A stretch of 64,000 bases of DNA from assembly GCF_014596745.1 (NCBI RefSeq), contig NZ_JABTCF010000005.1:1-64000 (forward strand), read 5' to 3'. Position 1 is the stretch's first letter. Every line of letters begins with the position of its first letter. A model generated the notes under the pieces. That model was not told the DNA's origin. It ran no database searches and was given only the letters and a program-made list of their open reading frames with translations. Origin of the DNA: Maribacter aquimaris (GTDB lineage: Bacteria; Bacteroidota; Bacteroidia; Flavobacteriales; Flavobacteriaceae). This document shows, piece after piece, positions 17,655 to 26,423 of the stretch. The translations under genes and the position numbers were made by a program.

Positions 17655-17977
17655 GTCGGGCCATTAACGGAAAACACCAAAAAGAGTGGGATTACCGTAC
17701 CCTTCCCTGGTCCAAAGTAGGGCTGCCACAAAATGCATTAATTATAAAAACGACTATTTACGTTAGCCTCCCTACAAACCCTAGTTTCGGGGGGGCACGG
17801 ATTTTCTTTTCGGTTTGTATTTGCTAAATTAGATGCTTAAAATACGTAACACCCCCCTATACTAAGACGTTGGTCAATGGTATGACCCGTCCAGGAATAT
17901 AAGGACAAAAGTTTGTCGTCTATAACGACAAGTAGTGATAGCACTACGACAATCCATGCTAAAACGATAGTAACAAC
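17655..17977. other. Intergenic DNA without a clear feature
   Basis: 323 bp between the PanE-like and SDR genes. It contains a C/G-homopolymer patch (near 17790) and a small imperfect inverted repeat around GTAGTGATAGCACTAC (about 17931-17946). The latter might be an operator in front of the SDR gene at 17978, but nothing confirms it. Confidence 0.4.
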
Positions 17978-18748
17978 ATGAAAAACAATACGAAATTAAC
18001 CGGAAAAAACGTTCTCATAACCGCTGGTGCCCAAGGAATTGGCGAATCGATCACCAGACACTTCATTGATAACGGTGCCAATGTGGCTATCCACTATTTT
18101 TCCAGTGCCGATACCGCGAACCAATTGGTAGCATACGCCATTGGCAAAGGACAAAAAGCGGTTGCCATTGGTGGTGATTTAACCCAAGAAGCCGATGCGA
18201 ATGCCGTGGTCGAAAAAACCGTAGCGGCGTTTGGTGGATTGGACATCCTGATCAACAACGCAGGTTCCCTGGTTGCGCGTAAAATGCTGAGTGAAATGGA
18301 GGCTGGGTTCTGGCAGAAGGTCATGGACATCAACCTCACCTCCATGATGTTTGTAACACGGGCCGCAGCGCCTTATCTAGCCAAACATGATGACAGTAGT
18401 ATTGTAAATCTGGCATCACTCGCCGGGCGTAAAGGCGGTCACCCAGGGTCTTTGGCCTATTCCACCAGCAAAGGCGCCATTTTAACGTTCACACGGGCAC
18501 TTGCTTCAGAATTAGGTCCCCAAGGCACAAGGGTCAATGCCGTTGCCCCTGGATTGATCCTAGGCACTTCATTCCACAATACCCATACGACCAAGGAATC
18601 AGCAGCTGCTACAATAGCGGGCATTCCCATCCAACGGGCAGGTAACGCGGCTGACGTAGCCCGAGCGGTTGTTTATCTAGCCTCCGAATACGATGGCTTT
18701 ATCACCGGTGCTACCCTCGACATCAATGGCGGTGTCTTTAATATGTAG
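17978..18748 (+). CDS. Short-chain dehydrogenase/reductase (FabG-like)
   Basis: 256 aa, classical SDR. The cofactor motif is TAGAQGIG (15-22), NNAG is at 93-96, and the catalytic tetrad Asn119, Ser147, Tyr161 and Lys165 is intact (YSTSK). The C-terminus IPIQRAGNAADVARAVVYLA followed by ITGATLDINGG is typical of the FabG / glucose-dehydrogenase-like group. It is predicted to be a cytoplasmic NAD(P)-dependent oxidoreductase; the substrate cannot be read. It stands alone with a terminator about 100 bp downstream. Confidence 0.92.
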   Translation: MKNNTKLTGKNVLITAGAQGIGESITRHFIDNGANVAIHYFSSADTANQLVAYAIGKGQKAVAIGGDLTQEADANAVVEKTVAAFGGLDILINNAGSLVARKMLSEMEAGFWQKVMDINLTSMMFVTRAAAPYLAKHDDSSIVNLASLAGRKGGHPGSLAYSTSKGAILTFTRALASELGPQGTRVNAVAPGLILGTSFHNTHTTKESAAATIAGIPIQRAGNAADVARAVVYLASEYDGFITGATLDINGGVFNM

Positions 18749-19204
18749 TGTGCCCTTAAAAAATTTGGCCTTATTGATCAAAACCTATGCGAACACTACC
18801 ACCAACACCGGAAAAAGTAGGATTGATCCGTGCTACCTGAAATTGACACCACAAAAACCGCCTTTTATGGCGGTTTTGTTTTTTAGATACTTTTTGAGGT
18901 TATAGGCTAATGACCCTAATACGAATAAAATTAACACCCCCTTTACGGATATCTGTAAGGCTTTGTAAAATATTGTTTCGATATTTATTAGATGAAAATT
19001 AATTTGGATATAAATGAATATAGAAGGGCTCCCTAAGACTATAAAAAAACAGGGTTGCCGGTTATCGGTTATATTTTAGGTTTATCTATTTGGGCTTGTT
19101 TACTTCATTTAATTGTAGGAAATTTATAGTGCTACTTTTATTTAGGGTTACAGCTATGATGCTTCAAAGATTTCCTCTTAAATCCAAATCATGACAAGAA
19201 AAGT
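18749..19204. other. Intergenic boundary to an AT-rich segment
   Basis: 456 bp holding the terminator at 18853-18884; the rest has no gene. Base composition falls towards AT from about 18.9 kb and stays low through the HNH cassette, marking the left edge of a segment with different composition. No direct repeat or tRNA marks the edge. Confidence 0.5.
18853..18884 (+). terminator. Rho-independent terminator
   Basis: Arms AAAACCGCC and GGCGGTTTT around TTTTAT, followed by GTTTTTT. It sits about 105 bp after the SDR gene. Confidence 0.9.
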
Positions 19205-19960
19205 ATGACAAAAAACAATTGGACAAGGGAAGAAACTATCGTCGCTTTTAATGTGTATTGTAAAATACCCTTTAAAAGTAGTAGTAAGACAAACCCAACC
19301 GTTATAAAATATGCAAATATAATTGGAAGGTCACCTTCTGCATTAAATATGAAGATTGGCAATTTTGGAAGACTTGACCCAGAGTTAAAAAAACAAGGAA
19401 TTAAGGGTTTGGCTAATGGAAGTAAACTTGAAGAAGAAGTTTGGAATGATTTTAATGGAAATTGGGAGGAATTAGCTTTCGAAAGTGAAGTATTGATAGC
19501 TAAATTTCAAAACAACGAAATTGAAACAGGAAGCTTTGAAACATTTCCTGAAGGAAAAGACAAAGAATCCACAATAAAAGCAAGAGTAAATCAGAATTTT
19601 TTTAGAAGTACTATATTATCAACTTATAATTCAAAGTGTTGTATTACAGGATTATCAATTCCAGATTTTTTGGTTGCAAGTCATATAAAACCTTGGTCAA
19701 AAGACAGAGAGAATAGAACAAACCCTCATAACGGATTATGTTTAAATTCAATTCACGACAAAGCGTTTGACAAAGGTTTTATTACAGTTACACCAGACTT
19801 CAAAATTAAAGTTTCAGATTATTTTGATGATTATTTAAAAGAAAAATCCGTTAACGAATTTTTTATAAAATATGACAATCAAAATATTATCAAACCAGAA
19901 AGATTTGTTCCCTCACAAGATTTTTTAGAATATCATTATCAGAATATCTTCATCAAATGA
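19205..19960 (+). CDS. HNH endonuclease family protein (first of two paralogues)
   Basis: 251 aa. The N-terminal ~95 residues (WTREETIVAFNVYCKIPF, IIGRSPSALNMKIGNF, LDPELKKQGIKG) look like a DNA-recognition or SANT/Myb-like module. The C-terminal part is an HNH nuclease: Cys145/Cys146 (KCCITGL), His160 (ASHIKPWS), Asn176 (PHNGLCLN) and His184 (IHDKAFDKG). The layout resembles putative HNH restriction or defence endonucleases. Its stop codon overlaps the start of a small protein (ATGA), and a paralogue lies 400 bp downstream. Coding DNA is clearly more AT-rich than its neighbours, suggesting acquisition by transfer. No methyltransferase is adjacent, so a classical restriction-modification role is not shown. 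Confidence 0.85.
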   Translation: MTKNNWTREETIVAFNVYCKIPFKSSSKTNPTVIKYANIIGRSPSALNMKIGNFGRLDPELKKQGIKGLANGSKLEEEVWNDFNGNWEELAFESEVLIAKFQNNEIETGSFETFPEGKDKESTIKARVNQNFFRSTILSTYNSKCCITGLSIPDFLVASHIKPWSKDRENRTNPHNGLCLNSIHDKAFDKGFITVTPDFKIKVSDYFDDYLKEKSVNEFFIKYDNQNIIKPERFVPSQDFLEYHYQNIFIK

Positions 19961-20205
19961 ATACTTTACAAACAATAAACACTGAATATTTAAGAGCCTC
20001 AAGAACAATAGAAACTGTTCTTGTATCAAAAGTTGATTCAAACAAAATCTTCTTTGTTTATAATTATGAAGGAAACTCGTTTAGAGTATTTAAAAGTCAC
20101 TTGGATTTATTGCATTTTTTTCAGGATAAAACTGAAAGTGATTTTCATTTTTGTACCGATGATGAACTAGACCAGTTTTTATCAACAATTAAAATTACAG
20201 GATAA
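19957..20205 (+). CDS. Small protein translationally coupled to the HNH gene
   Basis: 82 aa, starting inside the stop of the HNH gene (ATGA overlap), which implies coupled translation and matched amounts. Sequence: IETVLVSKVDSNKIFFVYNY, FRVFKSHLDLLHFFQDKTES, with an acidic C-terminal part (FCTDDELDQFLS). Roughly 12 acidic and 8 basic residues; soluble, no signal. I know no family. By position it could be an inhibitor, immunity partner or specificity factor of the nuclease; that is inference only. Confidence 0.75.
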   Translation: MNTLQTINTEYLRASRTIETVLVSKVDSNKIFFVYNYEGNSFRVFKSHLDLLHFFQDKTESDFHFCTDDELDQFLSTIKITG

Positions 20206-20370
20206 AATTTTATACTCCATTTACATTATTAGGCGACACACAATTATTTCTAAGTGATAAAAACATAGGGCAATTAGAAGGCTTTAGAATAATAGACAGT
20301 TCTAACTAGGAGGAGCTTGCAATATAATTTACCATTGTAAAAATAAAATCATAAAACAAAAAGGTGGTTA

Positions 20371-21141
20371 ATGAAAGAAGGTCAAAAACTTTGGACTAGA
20401 GACGAACTAATTTTAGCAATAAATCTTTATTGCAAACTCCCATTTGGTAGATTACACAGGACTAATCCACAAGTAGTTCATTTAGCAAAACTAATAGGCC
20501 GAACACCAAGTTCAATAGCATATAAATTAGTGAATTTTGCTAGCCTAGATCCAAGTTTACAAGCACGAGGAATAAAAGGTGCTTCCAATACAAGTAAATT
20601 GGATAAGGCTATTTGGAATGAATTTTATAATAATTGGGAAGAATTGCCTTATGAGAGTGAGGAGGTTTTATCCAAATTAGAGAACAAGTCAATTGAAAAA
20701 CTCAACAATATTGATTTAGATGATCTCCCTAAAGGAAAAACAAGAGAACAAGTAATTAAAGTGAGGGTAAATCAAGCTTTTTTTCGTAGCTCAATTTTAG
20801 CATCCTACAATAACACCTGCTGTATTACTGGATTAAACCAAAGCGAACTATTAATCGCTGGACATATAAAACCTTGGAGTACCGATAAGAAAAATAGATT
20901 GAATCCTAGAAACGGAATTGCTATCAACGCCCTACACGATAAGGCATTTGAACGTGGTTTAATTACTATAACACCCAATTACAAAATCAAAGTTTCAACT
21001 ACTTTATTGAAACAAAAAAAAACCGATTCTCTAGAGAAATACTTTTTCCAATATAATAATAAAGATATTTTTTTGCCATCAAAATTTTTACCTGACATAG
21101 AATTTTTGAAATTTCATAATGAAAATAGATTTCTACGTTAA
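20371..21141 (+). CDS. HNH endonuclease family protein (second paralogue)
   Basis: 256 aa, colinear with the protein encoded at 19205 and perhaps half identical by eye. It has the N-terminal module (WTRDELILAINLYCKLPFGR, LIGRTPSSIAYKLVNF) and HNH residues Cys150/Cys151, His165 (AGHIKPWS), Asn181 (PRNGIAIN) and His189 (LHDKAFERG), all intact. Start ATG 20371 follows AAGGTGG. It is separated from the 82-aa gene by 165 bp, which includes about 35 open codons without a start (20193-20308, with GDTQLFLSDKNIGQLEGF); this may be a relic. Two intact, diverged copies suggest each is kept under selection or was acquired separately. Confidence 0.85.
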   Translation: MKEGQKLWTRDELILAINLYCKLPFGRLHRTNPQVVHLAKLIGRTPSSIAYKLVNFASLDPSLQARGIKGASNTSKLDKAIWNEFYNNWEELPYESEEVLSKLENKSIEKLNNIDLDDLPKGKTREQVIKVRVNQAFFRSSILASYNNTCCITGLNQSELLIAGHIKPWSTDKKNRLNPRNGIAINALHDKAFERGLITITPNYKIKVSTTLLKQKKTDSLEKYFFQYNNKDIFLPSKFLPDIEFLKFHNENRFLR

Positions 21142-21346
21142 GAAATGAAAAAAACACCCTACAACCATCTCTTTTTTATTACTGGATAATCGTAAAAAAA
21201 CACCCTCCACGTAAGCCAATTATATGGTGCTAAAACTGAAAATAAGTACCTTTACCATACGATGTAACGGATTGATCAGCATATGTTCTACAACGCCAAA
21301 CACCATCTATGTACACCATTCACAATAATCAAAAACCGAGGCGCTA

Positions 21347-21859
21347 TTGAGGAAAAGAAAAAAGGTTCTACTTACTATACTGACCCTCTTGATCATCGGT
21401 TTTTTGATTCCACAGCATTTAAAAATGCCGGTAAAGGGAGCTACAAAATCCGATTATAACCCAAAAACGTTTTGGTTCTATCCTTGGGGAAAATCGGTTA
21501 CCCACAAAGGGGTTGATATTTTTGCTACCTCAGGAACAGCAATCAACGCGGCCACTTCAGGTCTGGTGTTGTATGCCGGGGAAATACGTATGGGCGGAAA
21601 ATTCGTTTTGGTCCTTGGTCCCAAATGGAGACTGCATTACTATGCGCATTTAAACAAACTAAAAACCTCATCATTCTCCTTCGTGACCAAAAATTCAATC
21701 CTCGGAACCGTCGGAACCAGTGGCAATGCCGCCGGAAAATCACCCCATTTACACTATTCCATTGTAACCATGGTGCCGTACGTTTGGAGAATGGATTCGG
21801 ACAAACAAGGCTGGAAAAAAATGTTTTATTTAAACCCTATTGAATATTTGGAATTATGA
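21347..21859 (+). CDS. M23 family (LytM/lysostaphin-type) peptidase
   Basis: 170 aa from a TTG start at 21347 (MRKRKKVLLTILTLLIIGFL), giving a basic N-terminus and one membrane anchor. The zinc peptidase motifs are present: His53/Asp57 in HKGVDIF, His101 in YYAH, and His134/His136 in HLHYS. It would cleave peptidoglycan cross-bridges in the periplasm or, lacking long coiled coils, trim other cell-wall peptides. The next gene, a cupin, starts within its stop codon (ATGA overlap), a tight coupling I do not know from the literature. Confidence 0.88.
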   Translation: MRKRKKVLLTILTLLIIGFLIPQHLKMPVKGATKSDYNPKTFWFYPWGKSVTHKGVDIFATSGTAINAATSGLVLYAGEIRMGGKFVLVLGPKWRLHYYAHLNKLKTSSFSFVTKNSILGTVGTSGNAAGKSPHLHYSIVTMVPYVWRMDSDKQGWKKMFYLNPIEYLEL

Positions 21860-22335
21860 CCCCATCTAAAAGAGAAGACGTATCCGAAAGTGAAAAAACC
21901 TATCTTAAAACCTTAATCGAAGAACATATAACCCTTAACACCATTCACTTTGGCAAAAAGCCCAGAGGGGTCATACGATACGATAAAAGACCCAAGATGT
22001 ACGGGGGCGATGGCACCGTATACCTCCTACAGATGTTCGAGGAAAAAGAAGAGCTGGTCCATAACCGGATCGGGGCCTATATGATCTTACCGACTTCCAA
22101 GGATTCCGTTGGTCTCCATACGCACGGTTCCCGAAAAGAGCAAGAGCTGTATGTTATTATAGCAGGCAAAGGCCAATACCTTGAAAAAGATTCTTGGGAA
22201 AGCCCTGAAAAAACATACAACGTAGAACGAGGCAACATTACCAGTATGAGAGGCAGTGGGTTTCACGGCATCAAAAATATCGGGGATTCCCCCCTGATCA
22301 TTTTTGTGATTACCACCTACGAAAGTAGGGCCTAG
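21856..22335 (+). CDS. Cupin domain protein
   Basis: 159 aa. The cupin core is at residues ~75-155: VGLHTHGSRKEQELYVIIAG then KGQYLEKDSW as the first motif, and ITSMRGSGFHGIKNIGDSPL as the second. The His/Glu positions needed for metal binding are present (HTH, E in KEQE, H in FHG). Cupins of this size are enzymes or small-molecule binding proteins. Translation is coupled to the M23 peptidase gene by a 4-bp overlap, so a shared process is likely but unknown. Downstream is a 1.1-kb repeat region. Confidence 0.8.
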   Translation: MTPSKREDVSESEKTYLKTLIEEHITLNTIHFGKKPRGVIRYDKRPKMYGGDGTVYLLQMFEEKEELVHNRIGAYMILPTSKDSVGLHTHGSRKEQELYVIIAGKGQYLEKDSWESPEKTYNVERGNITSMRGSGFHGIKNIGDSPLIIFVITTYESRA

Positions 22336-22415
22336 CACCAATCTCGCAAATGCAGCTCAAATCCTTGAAATTAGAAAAAGAAAGCATAGGACGAATATAC
22401 TTTTTAAAATCAGCC

Positions 22416-22505
22416 TGTCATTCCGAATGAGGTACGAAGAGGAATCGCACTAGCATAGGAGTCTGGGATTTCCCGTCGTTCGTTCCTCCCTCCGTCGAAA
22501 TGACA
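22416..22505. repeat. 90-bp REP-like palindromic repeat, copy 5
   Basis: Same TGTCATTCCG...CGAAATGACA element; carries GAGGTACGAAG and CGTCGTTCG variants. Confidence 0.85.
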
Positions 22506-22674
22506 AGGTCTTATGTGCTATGGATACCTTCTTAAAACCAGTATGGAAATACCTTGATTTGCTACGAAAACTAAAATAGGCCAGAAAACTTATCGATAAA
22601 CTTCTCGAACCATATGAAAACATTGATTTACAACGAACTGTCCGAAACTTGAGATGGTATATTTCGGGGTCGGC

Positions 22675-22790
22675 CTCCTTCTGTAGTGCAGGCGATAGGG
22701 CCGTAAAGAATTATTGAAGCCTTGGAAATAATTTAGGCCCTATCGGCGGTCACAAAATTCCTTCTATTTTGTGGGCACCTAATGAAGGAG
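22675..22790. other. Structured intergenic element able to form a three-way junction, copy 2
   Basis: The same 116 bp as 10876-10991 with all paired arms preserved: CTCCTTC/GAAGGAG, GTGC/GCAC, GATAGGGCC/GGCCCTATC, CACAAAAT/ATTTTGTG. I saw no substitutions inside the element, only differences just outside it, so there is no covariation to test the fold. Confidence 0.6.
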
Positions 22791-23203
22791 TGTCGTTTCT
22801 TTTGTTTCGTTTTCTTTAGACAAGTAAAGAAAATGAAAGAACATTGAAAATAGATTCGAATTATGGTTCATGTCTAAGAAGGTTCTTTCCCATACCAACG
22901 AAAGATGGATTAATTTACTCATTGCTTTAATTTCAGCTTCTTTTCTTTTTTGCATTGCCAAAAAAAGAAACAAAAAACGCTAGGCTGATTTTCCTTTTCT
23001 TGAAATCTACGGAATTTCCACGTCCACAGCGCCCAGGCCGCTTTCACTAGCGTGAAATGCTCTATGGACGCCTTCCTATTGCCAATGTGTAAATTCCTCG
23101 ATTTGCTACGAAAATTAAAATAGGCCGGGAAACCCTTCGATTAGCTTTTAAAACCGAATGGGGCATTGATTCGCAACGGCTGACATTCTTTTTAAAGTCA
23201 GCC

Positions 23204-23293
23204 TGTCATTCCGAATGAGGTACGAAGAGGAATCGCACTAGCATAGGAGTCTGGGATTTCTCGTCGCTCGTTCCTCCCTCTGTCGAAATGACA
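23204..23293. repeat. 90-bp REP-like palindromic repeat, copy 6
   Basis: Same element; followed by AAGGTCTTATGTGATATTGATGCC, a tail also seen after copies 7 and 8. Confidence 0.85.
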
Positions 23294-23485
23294 AGGTCTT
23301 ATGTGATATTGATGCCTTCCTTCATCCCTTATGGAAATACCTTGATTTGCTACGAAAACTAAAATAGGCCGGAAAACCCTTCGCTTCGGTTTTACCCCCT
23401 CGCTAGCACAATGAGCCTATACTGATTTATACCAAAGTATTGTGCGTGCCATCATGGTTCTGAATAAAATACCTATAGTGTCCTA

Positions 23486-25294
23486 TTAATCACTCCCCCC
23501 TTTTTTCAACCATTCACTTCTATGACGTAATTGCTTTTTAGAAACCTTGGCCCCTTCCTTTTCCAACAGGAAAAGACGGTATTTGGGGTTGGATGCTAAT
23601 ACGACGTTGGTTTCCTTTTGCACACCGTAACGGTTAAAGGTGATTTTCAGGGTATCCCCTACTTTCAGTCCTTGAATATAAGTGCTAAAATGTTGTCCGT
23701 CAGGAAAACCCTGCCCATTGATAGCGGTAATCTCGTCCCCCTTATCCAATCCCGCCACATAGGCAGGCGTACCCATTTTAGGGTTGGAGCGTATCTCCCC
23801 ATGACCATCCCCGTTCAAGGAAACCGAGGCCCCAAAATAAGGATCCTCTGCATCCTGTGCCAAGGTAACGCCCACAGTCTTTAAAAGTAACTTGTAGTCG
23901 GGCATGCCACTCTTGTAGATATAGTTATCAAAAAAAGTATCGGCAAAATTTCGGCCCGCATAGTCGGCCAAGGCTTGCTGAAGATTATCCAAGGTATAGG
24001 GTTTTTCAGATTTTCCATAGGCGTTCCAAACGAATTTCATAAAATCGTCGAGGTTCAAATTTTCCACCCGCAGCGATAGATCCAACGCAAGGCCGAGAAC
24101 ACTTCCGTAGGAATAATAGGAGATAAATGTATTTTCCCGATTTACGGGATCCACGGTGGTAGCCGCATCAACAAAGGGTGCCTGGTAACTCATTTCTATG
24201 GGATTGAAAAACTGACGTGCCGGGGAGTTCCATACATAATTGAACGTACCGGTAATGCTTTCGATATAGGCCTCTGGGGAAATAATACCCGCCCTGCAGA
24301 GGTTCAACCGCGTATAATAACTGGTAAACCCTTCGGCAAACCAAAGGGCTCCAGTCATATTCGCTTTTTCAAAATCAAAAGGCTCCAACCCTTTCGGACG
24401 GATACGCTCTACGTTCCAAGCATGGAAAAACTCATGGGATACCGTACCGATATTCCCTTCCGCACCACCATTGGCCAAACTGCGTGTGCTCGTTAGGATG
24501 GTGGAGTTTCTATGCTCCATACCATCACCCGAGGCATTGGGGACATAACAGGCCAAAAACGTGTAGGTACCATAATCAAAATCGGGCAATTCGCCATAGA
24601 CCTCCCGCTCGGCCAGTACGACTTTCTTTACATTTTCGAAATAGGCATCCAATTCCTCCTCCGTACCATTGTGGTGGAGTACAAAGCGTATCTTTTGTTT
24701 TTTTCCATGGTCCTCCACCTCAAACTCCCGAACGGAAAAATTGCTTATTTCCGTAGGACTGTCCATAAAATAATAGAGGTTCGGGGCCGAATAGGTCGTG
24801 CCGGAAACCAAAGGCATTTGTGTGGCTACCTTCCATTTTAAATCTTCCCGAACTTTAAAATCCACCTCGATTTTACGATCTTCCAAAGCTGGGGCGTACA
24901 TAAAGGTCGCCGGTATGTTCAAATGGGCATGGGTTTCATCCACTTGTGAATACGTACCCCCACCCCTATTGGCAAATAAAATATAACTAATGGTAATTGT
25001 GCCATCGTGACCTGTAACCAACCATTGGTACGGGTCTGGGCGTAAAACTTCCAATACTTTCCCCTTGCTGTCGATCGCCTTAAAAGCGTACACATTCTTG
25101 CCAAATTCATGCAGGGCATAACGCCCGGGGGAAGAACGGCTCATCCGAAAGGCCACCGTATCGGTTTTCAGCTCGGGGAAGGTTCCTTGTACCACCGCTT
25201 CGTGGTGTACGGCATTGTCAAAAGAGATTTCGTAGCGGTTGGTTTGGGCACACAACATACTACCAAATAGGAAAATGGGAAAGAGGAATTTCAT
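23486..25294 (-). CDS. M61 family (glycyl aminopeptidase-like) peptidase with PDZ domain
   Basis: 602 aa, full length for the family. There is a signal peptide (MKFLFPIFLFGSMLCAQ), an N-terminal beta domain, and the gluzincin motif HEFFH at 287-291 with the third ligand Glu321 in WFAEGFTSYYTRL. The C-terminal ~100 residues carry a PDZ domain (GTPAYVAGLDKGDEITAING). These zinc enzymes cleave peptides from the N-terminus and are exported, probably to the periplasm. The gene is single, flanked on both sides by REP-like repeats. Confidence 0.93.
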   Translation of the reverse strand: MKFLFPIFLFGSMLCAQTNRYEISFDNAVHHEAVVQGTFPELKTDTVAFRMSRSSPGRYALHEFGKNVYAFKAIDSKGKVLEVLRPDPYQWLVTGHDGTITISYILFANRGGGTYSQVDETHAHLNIPATFMYAPALEDRKIEVDFKVREDLKWKVATQMPLVSGTTYSAPNLYYFMDSPTEISNFSVREFEVEDHGKKQKIRFVLHHNGTEEELDAYFENVKKVVLAEREVYGELPDFDYGTYTFLACYVPNASGDGMEHRNSTILTSTRSLANGGAEGNIGTVSHEFFHAWNVERIRPKGLEPFDFEKANMTGALWFAEGFTSYYTRLNLCRAGIISPEAYIESITGTFNYVWNSPARQFFNPIEMSYQAPFVDAATTVDPVNRENTFISYYSYGSVLGLALDLSLRVENLNLDDFMKFVWNAYGKSEKPYTLDNLQQALADYAGRNFADTFFDNYIYKSGMPDYKLLLKTVGVTLAQDAEDPYFGASVSLNGDGHGEIRSNPKMGTPAYVAGLDKGDEITAINGQGFPDGQHFSTYIQGLKVGDTLKITFNRYGVQKETNVVLASNPKYRLFLLEKEGAKVSKKQLRHRSEWLKKGGSD

Positions 25295-25337
25295 TACTAT
25301 GTTTTTAATAGGACGAATATACTATTTAAAATCAGCC

Positions 25338-25427
25338 CGTCATTCCGAATGAGGTACGAAGCGAAATCGCACTAGCATAAAAGTATGGGATTTCCCGTCG
25401 CTCGTTCCTCACTCTGTCGAAATGACA
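25338..25427. repeat. 90-bp REP-like palindromic repeat, copy 7
   Basis: Starts CGTCATTCCG, i.e. with a terminal substitution; otherwise as the consensus. It lies 43 bp upstream of the M61 peptidase start. Confidence 0.8.
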
Positions 25428-25581
25428 AGGTCCCATGTGATATGGATGCCTTCCTTCATCCCTTATGGAAATACCTTGATTTGCTACGAAAACTAAAATA
25501 TGCCAGAAAACTTATCGATAAACTTCTCGAACCATATGGAAACATTGATTTACAAGGCTGACATTCTTTTTAAAGTCAGCC

Positions 25582-25663
25582 TGTCATTCCGAATGAGGTA
25601 CGAAGAGGAATCGCATTATTATAAGATTTCTCGTCGCTCGTTCCTCCCTCCGTCGAAATGACA
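25582..25663. repeat. 90-bp REP-like palindromic repeat, copy 8 (shortened)
   Basis: Only 82 bp: a small deletion removes part of the central ACTAGCATAGGAGTATGG portion, leaving TTATTATAAG. Ends preserved. Confidence 0.8.
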
Positions 25664-25834
25664 AGGTCTTATGTGATATGGATGCCTTCCTAAAACCAGT
25701 ATGGGAATCCCTTGATTTACCACGAAAATAAATATAAGTCGTTGAGGATTATGGGTAATCACACGAACAATCAAATATAAATAGCACGCTAAGGTGTAAG
25801 CTTCCACGAAAAAAACCGAATAAATCCATTCGTC

Positions 25835-25842
25835 TATATTTG
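25835..25842 (+). promoter_or_regulatory. Candidate -7 promoter box for the YeeE/YedE pair
   Basis: TATATTTG, an exact TAnnTTTG match, 14 bp before ATG 25857. The very short distance implies a leader of only a few bases. No firm -33 element. Confidence 0.35.
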
Positions 25843-25856
25843 CAAAAAACTTTGGA

Positions 25857-26423
25857 ATGGATATAATTCTTCAACCTTGGCCCTGGTATGTCACCGGGCC
25901 ATTGATCACTTTGGTTATGCTACTGCTGTTCTACTTCGGCAAATCGTTCGGTATGTCATCGAACCTTAGAACCTTATGTAGTATCGGAGGGGCCGGTAAA
26001 TATGCCGATTTCTTTAAATTCGACTGGAAAGCCCAACGCTGGAACCTAGTGGTCGTCCTTGGTGCTGTCTTAGGTGGATTTATTGCCGTGAATTTCCTGT
26101 CCGACGGGTCTAACATTGCGCTTTCGCCAGATACACTAACCGATTTGGAGACCTTAGGGTTCCAAAATGCAGGTGCGGCCATATTGCCCCCGGAAATATA
26201 TGACTGGGATGCGGTCTTGACCGTTAAGGGCATGTCTATCCTCATTATTGCCGGCTTTTTGGTCGGCTTCGGTACCCGCTATGCCGGAGGTTGTACCTCG
26301 GGCCATGCCATTTCAGGATTGAGCAATCTGCAAAAACCTTCCTTAGTGGCCGTTATCGGCTTTTTTATCGGTGGTCTGATTATGACACACTTCATCTTAC
26401 CCCTAATATTTACGACATCATGA
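25857..26423 (+). CDS. YeeE/YedE family protein, first half (sulfur-compound transporter type)
   Basis: 188 aa, with hydrophobic segments at the N-terminus, middle and C-terminus. The conserved signature GFGTRYAGGCTSGHAISGLS, containing the substrate-handling Cys, is followed by a last helix. YeeE/YedE proteins form inner-membrane channels; the characterised thiosulfate importer TsuA belongs here. In many Bacteroidota the protein is split in two; the second half follows with an ATGA overlap (stop 26421-26423, start 26420). Substrate inferred as a reduced sulfur compound. Confidence 0.88.
   Translation: MDIILQPWPWYVTGPLITLVMLLLFYFGKSFGMSSNLRTLCSIGGAGKYADFFKFDWKAQRWNLVVVLGAVLGGFIAVNFLSDGSNIALSPDTLTDLETLGFQNAGAAILPPEIYDWDAVLTVKGMSILIIAGFLVGFGTRYAGGCTSGHAISGLSNLQKPSLVAVIGFFIGGLIMTHFILPLIFTTS

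Larger units (their letters stand above)
22336..23485. repeat. Intergenic repeat region
   Basis: 1.15 kb without a credible gene. In order: REP-like copy (22416-22505), a module with AAAATAGGCC and ATCGATAAAC, the three-way-junction element (22675-22790), the stretch ATTGAAAATAGATTCG to TTTCAGCTTC, the CCCAGGCCGC / GAAATGCTCTATGG module, and another REP-like copy (23204-23293). The order mirrors 10.6-11.8 kb but lacks the 110-bp duplications. Short minus-strand frames here are repeat shadows. Confidence 0.8.
25295..25856. repeat. Intergenic repeat region with a promoter at its right end
   Basis: Holds two REP-like copies (25338-25427 and 25582-25663) separated by the AAAATATGCCAGAAAACTTATCG module. 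Beyond 25700 lies single-copy DNA leading to the promoter box at 25835. No gene. Confidence 0.75.

Noticed and set aside
19205-21141. A classical restriction-modification system or homing endonuclease
   Set aside because: No methyltransferase is adjacent, and the HNH genes are free-standing rather than inside an intron or intein.
22779-22973. Minus-strand 64-codon frame
   Set aside because: It is a copy of the frame at 11.2 kb created by the shared repeat; not credible as a gene.
9906-25856. A complete mobile element (IS, transposon or prophage) bounded by the repeats
   Set aside because: No transposase, integrase or phage gene was found; the repeats alone do not define an element.
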